In this document: positions 10,863 to 20,500 of the stretch, one piece after another
Layout of the letters: the number at the start of each line of letters is the position of its first letter
Numbering within the stretch: position 1 is the first letter of the stretch
Source: Lelliottia sp. JS-SCA-14
GTDB taxonomy: Bacteria > Pseudomonadota > Gammaproteobacteria > Enterobacterales > Enterobacteriaceae
Length of the DNA stretch: 64,000 nt
Assembly (NCBI RefSeq): GCF_035593345.1
Contig: NZ_CP141606.1
Span: 1,426,001 to 1,490,000, forward strand
Reading direction: 5' to 3'
Program-made: the position numbers and the translations under genes
The notes under the pieces: generated by a model
The model's input: the letters and a program-made list of their open reading frames with translations, nothing else
The model's database searches: none
Told to the model about the DNA's origin: nothing

Positions 10863-11431
10863 TAGTTACCCAGGGTTCCGGTAACTTGCGGCGTGGTGTC
10901 CAGCGGAACAGAGTGTTCCGTGCTGGTCTCTTTCGAGGCGACCTGAATGCTTGGCAGTTTACGGATCAGCTGTTCCGCCGCCTTGTCGTACATTTCGTTG
11001 ATGATAATTTGCTGCTCAGCATCTTTCGCCAGCGCAGTTTGTGGGTTATCAAAGAACGAACGATAGACTTTGGTACTGATCGGATAAATATCTTTACCCG
11101 GGATCAGCACGGCAGCACTCACCGACATCACCATCTGGTATTCCGCCGTACGACCATCCTGGAAGATGGACGCCGTGTCTTTGCTCAGTACAGAGCTCAG
11201 GACACGGAAGGACGGCACATCCTGACGCAAGGTGCCTTTTTCGATCAGCTCCACGCCATTGAGGCGCAGCTGGTTACGAATCGCCCGGCTCAATGGACCG
11301 TTCGGATCCCCGGAATCGAAGATCATCGTTTTCATCTGAGCGGGCACTGCCGTGGTATTGCGCAGATGCCAGCCACAACCAGCGGTGACAAGCACCGCCA
11401 GAGATAAGAGTATTGTTGCCAGTTGTCGCAC
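10862..11431 (-). CDS. lptE: LPS-assembly lipoprotein LptE
   Basis: LptE plugs the LptD barrel and helps place lipopolysaccharide on the outer-membrane surface. 189 aa. The signal peptide ends in VTAGC with lipidated Cys19. The start is GTG at 11431 (GTG CGA CAA CTG), 14 bases after the leuS stop. The C-terminal tail is Thr/Pro/Gly-rich as in relatives. It overlaps holA by one base. Confidence 0.96.
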   Translation of the reverse strand: MRQLATILLSLAVLVTAGCGWHLRNTTAVPAQMKTMIFDSGDPNGPLSRAIRNQLRLNGVELIEKGTLRQDVPSFRVLSSVLSKDTASIFQDGRTAEYQMVMSVSAAVLIPGKDIYPISTKVYRSFFDNPQTALAKDAEQQIIINEMYDKAAEQLIRKLPSIQVASKETSTEHSVPLDTTPQVTGTLGN

Positions 11432-11445
11432 GTTTCCTCCCGCGC

Positions 11446-14028
11446 TTAGCCAACGACCAGATTCAGCAGTTTACCCGGTACGTAGATCACTTTACGCACG
11501 GTAACGCCATCAAGGTACTTCGCCACCAGATGTTCCTGGCCTGCGCGTTCACGAACCTGTTCTTCCGTTGCATCGACGGCAACAGTAATTTTACCGCGCA
11601 CTTTACCGTTAACCTGAACCACCACCAGCGTGGTGTTTTCAACCATAGCGGCTTCATCGGCAACCGGCCACGGTGCGTTATCGATATCGCCTTCGCCTTT
11701 CAGCTCCTGCCACAGGGTAAAGCTGGCATGAGGGGTGAACGGGTTCAGCATGCGAACGATAGCCAGCAGAGCTTCACGCATTAAGGCACGATCCTGCTCG
11801 CCTTCCTGCGGGGCTCTCGCCAGTTTGTTCATCAGTTCCATAATAGCCGCAATTGCGGTGTTGAAGGTCTGACGACGACCAATATCATCGGTCACTTTAG
11901 CGATAGTTTTGTGAACATCGCGACGCAGCGCCTGCTGATCTTCGCTCAGGGCCGCCACGTTCAGCGCCGGAGCCTCACCCTGAGAGGTGTGCTCGTAAAC
12001 CAGTTTCCAGACGCGTTTCAGGAAGCGGTTCGCGCCTTCTACGCCAGATTCCTGCCATTCCAGGGTCATATCCGCTGGAGACGCAAACATCATGAACAGA
12101 CGCACGGTGTCTGCGCCGTAGCGCTCAACCATCACCTGCGGGTCGATGCCGTTGTTTTTGGACTTCGACATTTTGCTCATGCCGGTATACACCAGCTCAT
12201 GACCTGCCGCGTCTTTCGCTTTTACGATACGACCTTTCTCATCGCGCTCAACGATGGCGTCAACCGGAGAGACCCAGTTACGCTCGCCGTTTTCGCCGAG
12301 ATAGTAGAACGCATCCGCCAGAACCATGCCCTGACACAGCAGCTGTTTGGCTGGCTCATCAGAGTTCACCAGGCCCGCATCGCGCATCAGTTTGTGGAAG
12401 AAGCGGAAGTAGAGCAGGTGCATGATCGCGTGTTCGATACCGCCGATGTAGATATCCACTGGCAGCCAGTAGTTGGCGGCTTTGGAATCCAGCATCCCTT
12501 CCTGATACTGCGGGCAAGTGTAGCGCGCGTAGTACCAGGACGATTCCATAAAGGTATCGAAGGTGTCGGTTTCACGCAGGGCAGGCTGACCGTTAACGGT
12601 GGTTTTTGCCCACTCAGGATCGGCTTTGATTGGGCTGCTGATACCGTCCATGACCACATCTTCCGGCAGGATCACCGGGAGCTGATCTTCAGGGGTTGGG
12701 ATCACAGTGCCGTCTTCCAGGGTCACCATCGGAATTGGCGCGCCCCAGTAACGCTGACGGGAAACACCCCAGTCGCGCAGACGATAGTTCACTTTACGCT
12801 CGCCCACGCCCAGCGCAGCCAGTTTGTCAGCGATGGCGTTGAAGCCCTCTTCGAAGCTCAGGCCGCTAAATTCGCCGGAGTTGAACAGGGTGCCTTTTTC
12901 GGTCAGCGCTTGCTCGGAGAGATCCGGTTCAGAACCGTCTGCCGCCAGGATAACCGGCTTGATGTTCAGGCCGTATTTGGTCGCAAATTCGTAATCGCGC
13001 TGATCGTGGCCGGGAACCGCCATCACAGCGCCGGTGCCGTATTCCATCAGCACGAAGTTTGCCGCCCAAACCGGGATCGCTTCACCGGTCAGCGGGTGAA
13101 TAGCGTTAAAGCCGGTCGCGACGCCACGTTTTTCCATGGTCGCCATTTCGGCTTCGGCCACTTTGGTGTTGCGGCATTCGTCGATGAAAGCAGCCAGTTC
13201 AGGGTTCGTTGCCGCCGCCTGCTGTGCCAGCGGATGACCCGCGGCCACGGCCAGGTAGGTGGAACCCATGAAGGTGTCAGGACGGGTGGTGTAGACGGTC
13301 AGTTTCTGATCGCTGTTCTGCACGTCAAAGGTGATCTCGACGCCTTCAGAACGGCCAATCCAGTTGCGCTGCATGGTCTTAACGGTATCTGGCCAATGGT
13401 CCAGATTATCCAGGTCGCGCAGCAGTTCGTCGGCGTAAGCGGTGATTTTGATAAACCACTGTGGGATCTTTTTACGCTCAACTTTGGTGTCGCAGCGCCA
13501 GCAGCAGCCGTCGATAACCTGTTCGTTCGCGAGAACGGTCTGGTCGTTCGGGCACCAGTTCACGGCAGAAGTTTTCTTGTACACCAGGCCTTTTTTGTAC
13601 AGCTCGGTGAAGAATTTCTGCTCCCAGCGGTAATATTCCGGGGTGCAGGTCGCCAGCTCGCGGCTCCAGTCATAACCGAAGCCCAGCATTTTGAGCTGGT
13701 TTTTCATGTAGGCGATGTTGTCGTACGTCCACGGCGCAGGGGCAGTGTTGTTTTTCACCGCCGCGCCTTCAGCAGGCAGGCCAAACGCATCCCAGCCGAT
13801 TGGCTGCAGAACGTTTTTACCCAGCATACGCTGGTAGCGAGCAATCACATCGCCGATGGTGTAGTTACGCACGTGGCCCATGTGTAGTCGACCAGAAGGA
13901 TAGGGAAGCATCGACAGGCAGTAATACTTCTCTTTGCTCTCGTCTTCAGTGACTTCAAAGGTACGCTTCTCGTCCCAGTGTTGCTGGACTTTCGATTCTA
14001 TCTCTTCCGGGCGGTATTGCTCTTGCAT
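11446..14028 (-). CDS. leuS: leucyl-tRNA synthetase LeuS
   Basis: Class I synthetase charging tRNA-Leu. 860 aa, same as E. coli. The HIGH-type motif is in [11 protein letters not shown] (near residue 42), the editing CP1 domain contains [12 protein letters not shown], and the KMSKS loop is [12 protein letters not shown] start at ATG 14028 ([10 protein letters not shown]), the conserved N-terminus; the open frame continues 25 codons upstream without relatives. It is the first gene of the leuS-lptE-holA-nadD run. Confidence 0.98.
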   Translation of the reverse strand: MQEQYRPEEIESKVQQHWDEKRTFEVTEDESKEKYYCLSMLPYPSGRLHMGHVRNYTIGDVIARYQRMLGKNVLQPIGWDAFGLPAEGAAVKNNTAPAPWTYDNIAYMKNQLKMLGFGYDWSRELATCTPEYYRWEQKFFTELYKKGLVYKKTSAVNWCPNDQTVLANEQVIDGCCWRCDTKVERKKIPQWFIKITAYADELLRDLDNLDHWPDTVKTMQRNWIGRSEGVEITFDVQNSDQKLTVYTTRPDTFMGSTYLAVAAGHPLAQQAAATNPELAAFIDECRNTKVAEAEMATMEKRGVATGFNAIHPLTGEAIPVWAANFVLMEYGTGAVMAVPGHDQRDYEFATKYGLNIKPVILAADGSEPDLSEQALTEKGTLFNSGEFSGLSFEEGFNAIADKLAALGVGERKVNYRLRDWGVSRQRYWGAPIPMVTLEDGTVIPTPEDQLPVILPEDVVMDGISSPIKADPEWAKTTVNGQPALRETDTFDTFMESSWYYARYTCPQYQEGMLDSKAANYWLPVDIYIGGIEHAIMHLLYFRFFHKLMRDAGLVNSDEPAKQLLCQGMVLADAFYYLGENGERNWVSPVDAIVERDEKGRIVKAKDAAGHELVYTGMSKMSKSKNNGIDPQVMVERYGADTVRLFMMFASPADMTLEWQESGVEGANRFLKRVWKLVYEHTSQGEAPALNVAALSEDQQALRRDVHKTIAKVTDDIGRRQTFNTAIAAIMELMNKLARAPQEGEQDRALMREALLAIVRMLNPFTPHASFTLWQELKGEGDIDNAPWPVADEAAMVENTTLVVVQVNGKVRGKITVAVDATEEQVRERAGQEHLVAKYLDGVTVRKVIYVPGKLLNLVVG

Positions 14029-14093
14029 GGCAGCCAGTGGTCCTGTTCTCAATACAGCTACAAACGTAGCCAATGGATGTGGTATTTCAGATC

Positions 14094-14123
14094 CGCATAG
14101 CATAGCCCAAACGCCCGCGTCAA
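14094..14123 (-). promoter_or_regulatory. candidate sigma-70 promoter of leuS
   Basis: On the minus strand TTGACG (14118-14123) and TATGCG (14094-14099) are separated by 18 bases, about 65 bases ahead of the leuS ATG. An overlapping TATGCT would give shorter spacing. Confidence 0.5.
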
Positions 14124-14188
14124 AACAGCCCTTATCTGTCTGCGCAGAAGGTGGCGTGAATTGACGTTTTTAGCCGGGTCACACAGGA

Positions 14189-14464
14189 TCAGGTTTCATA
14201 TTCCGATAACTGCCTGCGGGATTCGTTCTCTTTAATGTACTGAAAAGGCAGCAGATGTATTTTTGCGTCGTGGAAAAACCACTCGGCGTTGTTGCGCTCG
14301 AGGGTATCGCCCGGTTGAAAGCACACGCCTGACGCCTCGCGCACGATGGCATATTTACCATTGCTGAAGACCACGCTGTGGATGCAGAAAGGGTGACAGG
14401 TTTCGCCGAGCCGTCGGCTTTCGATGATATGCCCTTCAATAAACACCGCTTTTTTGGTTTTCAT
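14189..14464 (-). CDS. hypothetical 91-aa protein downstream of the glucan synthase
   Basis: I do not recognise this protein. The frame from ATG 14464 (MKTKKAVFIEGHIIES) has a good GAGGGG ribosome-binding site a few bases upstream, which argues that it is translated. The product is 91 aa, soluble-looking, mixed charge, with three cysteines, no signal peptide and no membrane segment; the N-terminal two thirds looks beta-strand-rich. It begins 53 bases after the stop of the giant glucan synthase and in the same direction, so it may be the last gene of that transcript. E. coli has nothing like it between leuS and ybeL. A longer frame starting at 14491 has no better start signal. Confidence 0.6.
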   Translation of the reverse strand: MKTKKAVFIEGHIIESRRLGETCHPFCIHSVVFSNGKYAIVREASGVCFQPGDTLERNNAEWFFHDAKIHLLPFQYIKENESRRQLSEYET

Positions 14465-14517
14465 AAGCCCCTCTCTGCACACGGCAATCATGGATAGACC
14501 CTGTTAAGTATAGGTCT

Positions 14518-17500
14518 TTAATGCTGGATAATTTCCACCTGATGATGATTCCCGTCATCGACCAGCGGGATCTGGTCATCCGGTAGCACAACGTCGTCCA
14601 GGGTGACCTGGTACGCCTCGCTGCCCTGTGAAATCCTGATCTGATACTGACTCTGCCCCTGCTGATAGGAGATGCTGAGCGACGGCCATTGCGCCGGGAG
14701 CTGTGCATGGACCGTCAGGACATTGCCGAAGCGCTTAATCCCCAGCAGCTCCTCGGTCAGCAGGCGATACGCCCAGCCTGCAGAGCCGGTATACCAGCTC
14801 CAGCCGCCGCGTCCGATATGCGGGGCCACGCTATAGACGTCGGCGCTCATGACGTACGGCTCGGTTTTATAGCGCTCCACGTCATCGGGCGTGAGGGCAT
14901 GGTTGACGGGGTTGATCATCGACCACAGCTCCCACGCGCGCTCGGTGTTCCCCATTCGCGCAAAGGCCATCACCGCCCAGATCGCACCGTGAGTATACTG
15001 CCCGCCGTTTTCCCGCACGCCGGGCAGATAGCCCTGAATGTAGCCCGGATTTGGCCCGTGACCGTCGAACGGCGGCGTCAGGAGTTTGATTAGCCCCGCG
15101 TCGTTATCCACCAGCAGCTTATCCAGCGACTGCATGGCGCGTTGGCTTCGCGACGGTTCGGCGGCCCCGGAGAGCACCGACCAGCTTTGAGCGATGGCAT
15201 CAATCCGACACTCCTGCGAGGCTTTCGAACCCAGCGGTTCACCGCCGTCAAAATAGCCGCGCCGGTACCACTCTCCGTCCCAGGCGGAGGTTTCGAGGTT
15301 TTTCTGTAGACGCGAGGCTTCGGTGCGGCACAGCTCTGCTATCGTGGCGTCCTGGCGCTGTTCGGCGAGATCCGCGACGCGCTGCAAAATATCGAACAGG
15401 AAAAAGCCCAGCCAGACGCTTTCGCCTTTTCCGTCGATGCCGACCCGGTTCATCCCGTCATTCCAGTCCCCCGCGCCCATCAGCGGCAGGCCGTGCGAGC
15501 CAAACTGCAAACCGTGCCGAATGGCTTTCACGCAGTGCTGCCACAGCGTCTCTTCGACGGCGCTGATGACCGGCGTATCGTAGACCGACTCTTCGCCAGG
15601 CTGGAGCGGACGCCCTTCCAGATAGGGAATGCGCTGCTCAAGCACGCCAGTGTCACCGGTGGTTTGCACGTAGTGGCAGACCGCCAGCGGCAACCAGAGA
15701 TAATCATCCGAGCAGCGGGTACGCACGCCGTTGCCGTGTGGCGGGTGCCACCAGTGCTGCACATCGCCTTCGATAAACTGCCGCGAGGCGCAGAGGATAA
15801 TTTGCTCGCGCAGACGCTCCGGTGCGGCGTGGCTCAGGGCCAGCGTGTCCTGCAGCTGATCGCGGAATCCAAACGCACCGCCCGACTGATAGTAGCCGCT
15901 GCGCGCCAGCAATCGGCAGGCCACCGTCTGATAGAGCAGCCAGCCGTTGGTGAGTAGATTGACGGCGCTATCCGGCGTGTGGACGACGATTTTATCCAGC
16001 ACGCTGTGCCAGTATCGGTGAACGCGGCTGAGCTCTTCGCGGGCGGCCTCTTCGTTCAGGTATCGCGCGAGAAGCGTCTGGGCTTCGACCGGATCTTCGC
16101 CGACCCCCAGCACAAAGATAAAGGTCTTCTGATCGCCATCGATCAGCGTAACGGCGGATTGCACCGCGCCGCAGGGATCCAGCCCGGCCCCGGTTTTATC
16201 CGACAGCCAGCGCAGACGCATCGCCGCGGGGTTGTGCTGAGCCCCGTTGCGACCGAGAAACTCGCGGCGGTCGCCCGTCAGGGAGCAGTGCGCGCCCGTC
16301 ACGGCGAAAAAGGCGGTGCGCCCGGCGCCGTTGCTGCCGTAAAAATTGTTCGCCATCACGCCGCAGCCGTCCGCGACGCTGGCCGCATGGGTCACGATGT
16401 GCAGCGCCGATGAGGTGCGTGACTCGCCGAGCGTCCACTCCACGTAGCCCGTTGCGGAGAGTTTTCGCGTCCGCCCGGAGTTATTGCTGATGGTCAGGAT
16501 GGCCAGTTTGACCGGTGCCTCTTCGGCGACCAGCACCGTCAGTTCGCTGTCGATGCCGCTCTCACGGTGGGCAAATACGCTGTAGCCGAAGCCGTGGCGA
16601 GAGAGATAATCCCCCTGGCCGCGCACCGGTAAGGTGGTCGGAGACCAGCAGGCGCCGCTCTCTTCGTCGCGCAGATAAAACACTTCGCCGGAGCGATCGC
16701 TGACCGGGTCGTTTTCCCACGGCGTCAGGCGATATTCATGGGCGTTTTCATACCAGCTGTAAGCTTGCCCGGCCTCAGACAGTACGCTGCCGAAACGGGC
16801 GTTGGCCAGCACGTTTGACCAGGGTGCGGGCGTCGGTGCATTTTCCCGCAGCACAATCTGGTACTCGCGACCGTCCTGTGAAAACCCGCCGTGGCCGTTG
16901 AAATGCACAAGTTGATCCGTATCCGGCGTCCAGGGGATATGCAGATTGACGCCGGGTATGAGGTGGGGAACGAAAGGTCGCGGAACCGTTTTTAGCGCGT
17001 GCAGGCGCTGATCGAGCTGTTCGTTCAGCCCGCCCGCGCGGTCATCCAGAGACAGATGCGCGACGCTTTGCAGCAGCAGGTTGTCTTCGGCGGAGAGATG
17101 TTCGCCGTTACGGACAAAAATCCCCCCCGACTTATCCAGCAGGCTGGCCTCGGACCCGGCATAGATCAGATCCATGATGTGATTTTGCAGCGCCTGCTGA
17201 TAGCCGCCGGGGCTTTCGTTGAGGATCACCAGATCCACCGCCAGCCCTTTCAGCCGCCAGTAGCGGTGCGCCTGAATCAGCGTGGTAATCGACAAAATGC
17301 TCTCTTCGCTGCTGATGCTGAGCAGCACGATCGGCAAGTCGCCGGAAATCGCCCAGCCCCACAGGCCGGACTGGCCGCGCCGGTTGCGGCTGATGGTCAG
17401 GTTGTCGGCGCGCAACTCCTGGCATGGATAAAGAATGGCACCCGCAAGCCGGTTAAACAGCGCGGCGTCATCTTCGTTGGCGTTAATCTGGCGCAACACC

Positions 17501-20500
17501 ACCAGGCTGTGCGACCAGGCGAGCTCAAAGACGCGGTCGGCGATCGGGTGATCGCGATATTTTTCCAGCAGCGCCAGGCTCTGCTGGCGATTCTCGCTCA
17601 CGCCATACAGGATATCGACGGTGACCGGCAGGCCGGGTTGCAGGGTGAGGGTCTGGCGGATCGCCAGCATCGGGTCCAGCACTGAGCCGGAGCTATTACT
17701 GAGCGCGCCCGATTGCCCGGCGGCCTGCGCATCCGCCGGATGCCTGCCGCGCCCGAGGAACTTCGCCCGGTCGGTTTCAAACGAGACGCCGCTTTGGCTG
17801 CTGCCATGCACCACCATCATGTGGAATAACCACGGGCTTTTTTCGTCCGGCGCGCGCGGGCGGCGGTGGCACAGGATGGCGTTCTGCGCGGGGACAAGCT
17901 CCGTCTGGATAAACAGATTGCTGAAGGTCGGGTGCGCCAGATCGCTGGTGGCCGGGGCGAGTACGACTTCGGCGTAGGTGGTCAGTTCAATGGTGCGCGC
18001 CTGACGCCCGCGATGCAGCAGGGTGACGCGCCGCAGCTCGATATCGTCTTCCGGCGACACCACCACCTGGGTTTTCACGCTCACCGTGCCCAGCGTGCGT
18101 TTAAATTCCGCCCCCGCATCGGTAAAGATCACTTCGTCGTTGCTGTCCGTTTCACCGGTCGGCTGCCAGGTATTGCTCCAGATATCGCCCGATTGCAGAT
18201 CGCGGATGTAGCAGAACGCCCCCCAGTTATCGCGGGTGGTATCGCTGCGCCAGCGGGTGAGGGCCAGATCGTTCCAGCGGCTGTAACTCCCGCCGGTGTG
18301 GGTCATCATCAGATGGTAATGGCTGTTGGAGAGCAGCTGCACCTCAGGGATCAGGCTGTCGGCGGCGGTGAAAATACGCGGTTCGTAGCGAACGGGTTTA
18401 ACGCGCCCTTCGTGCGATTCAAAGTGACGGCGCGGGCTGTAGAGATCGACCGCATCCGGCACGCGCTCCTGCAGCAGCAGGCTCGCCGACTGGAAGGCGG
18501 TGCTGGCCATAAACCGGTCGGCCATCGGCGCGTCGAGCAACACGTGCGCCAGGGCCTGGAACGCCATCCCCTGATGGTGCGCCATCCACGACTGTACCAC
18601 GGCGTAAAGTTGCCCGGTGGCGAGGCGCGACGGCGTATAGTCCAGGGCTTCATAGAAACCAAACTCGCCGCGCGCGCCGTTTTTCTCCAGCCGCGCCAGA
18701 TTGTCGCAGGCTTTTTGCGGGGCAATCATCAGGGCCAGCAGCGTGGCGTAAGGGGCGACGACCATATCGTCCGCCAGCCCACGGCGCAGGCCGAGGCCCG
18801 GAACCCCGAAGGCCTGATACTGATAGTTCTGCTGCACGTCAAAAGCGTGATAGCCAGATTCCGACACGCCCCAGGGCACACCGCGCTCTTTGCCCCAGTG
18901 GATCTGACGCATCACCGCCGACTGGCTCATCTCATCCAGCAGGCTGCCGGGCCAGGTCGGCATCACCAGATTCGGCATCAGGTATTCAAACATCGAACCG
19001 CTCCAGGACATCAGGGCGGTATCACGATCGATGGTGGTAAACAGCCGCCCCAGCGCGTACCAGCTTTTCAGCGGCAGCTGGTTGGTGGCGATGGCGATAA
19101 AACTGGTGAGGCGAATTTCGGAGGGCAGCAGGTCGTAGTGGCTTTTATCCAGCATATTGCTGTCGCAGTTGTAGCCGATGCTGAGCAGGCTGGTCACTTC
19201 GCTGTAGAGGAAGGTGAAATCCATCCGCGCGTGCTCGTTCAGCCTCTGCTCCAGTTCGGTGATGATATCCAGGCGCATACGCGCCAGGGCAATCGCCGAG
19301 GCGGACGGCGTGCCTTCCCCGCTGTGTTTTGCATTCGCCAGCCAGCTCAGGGACGGCAGGGTCTGCGTGTCCCAGGCGGGCGTGATCCAGCCGAGGAGAT
19401 GCGACCACTCGTGGCACAGCATCACCAGCTGGCGCTGCAGATGGTCGATCCAGCGCAGGGTGAGGGCATCGTCCTGATGGCATAACGCCGTCAGGTGGTT
19501 GCTCTGGGTGCGCATCTGCTTCAGCTCGATATAGAGCTGTGCCGGAGAGAGCGACGTCGCGCCGAGACAATGTTTACGCAACAGTCGTAGCCCCGTCGGG
19601 GCGTTCTGCCCCCAGTGTTTTTCCAGAATCCCAAGAGTGTCGTTCAGCCCGGCCAGCACCTGAGCGCTGTTTAACACCGGCTGGTTGCGCATCGCCGACA
19701 GCCCTTCGCGCAGGGTCAGCAGATGGCCCGCCATGTTGCCGCTGTCGACGCTGGAGACATAGCGCGGACTCAGCGGAGCGAGGGTCTGCGTGTCGTACCA
19801 GTTATACAAATGGCCGCGGAAATGCTCCATTTTATCGAGCGTGTCGAGGGTCAACGTTACGCGCTGCAACACCTCGCCGGACGGGAGATAGCCGAAATCC
19901 CAGGCCGTCAGATTCGCCATCAGCGACAGGCCAATGTTCGTCGGCGATGTGCGATGGGCAATGACCGGGTGCGGGATCTCCTGATAGTTATCCGGCGGCA
20001 GCCAGTGTTCTTTGGCGGTGACGAAGGTTTCGAAAAAGGCCCAGATTTCACGGCTCGTCTGGCGCAGGAGCTGCTTTTGCTCTCTGTTCGGCGAAAACAC
20101 GCTGCGGGCGGGCGAGCGACTCATCCAGCTCAGCAGGAGCGGCGTCAGGCACCACAGCAAACTGACCGGCAGCGCGATAAAGGAAAACAGCGGCGCAATA
20201 TGCGCGGTCAGAACGGTGAGCGCCACGCCGGTGGCGACGTTCATCCACATCGCCCGGTAAAAGCGGATCGGGGACGTTTTTTCCCGATCGTTGTCCGGGC
20301 TGTAGCTGGCCCACTGGCTCAGATTGCGCTGGCTGAATCCCAGACGCCAGAGCGTCACGGCAATCGCATACAGGGAATATCCGGCCTCATGGGGCAGGGT
20401 GGCGAAATTCATCCCGACGCGGGACAGGCGTTTCAGCGCACCGGTGGCGACCAGCAGCAGATGCTGCACAACAGGGCGGCGGGTCGGTTTGTTAAGCAGA

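Noticed and set aside
11911..13887. 658-codon plus-strand open frame opposite leuS
   Set aside because: It lies entirely antisense to leuS, whose product is unmistakable. The frame is open because of the codon bias of the real gene and has no family resemblance or ribosome-binding site.
14029..14188. Possible terminator of the glucan synthase transcript before leuS
   Set aside because: No stem followed by a T-run was found, so the transcript end of this block is left unassigned.
17866..19485. 539-codon plus-strand frame opposite the glucan synthase
   Set aside because: Antisense to a frame whose domains are recognisable end to end; the translated product is low in hydrophobic structure and rich in Arg/His/Gln.
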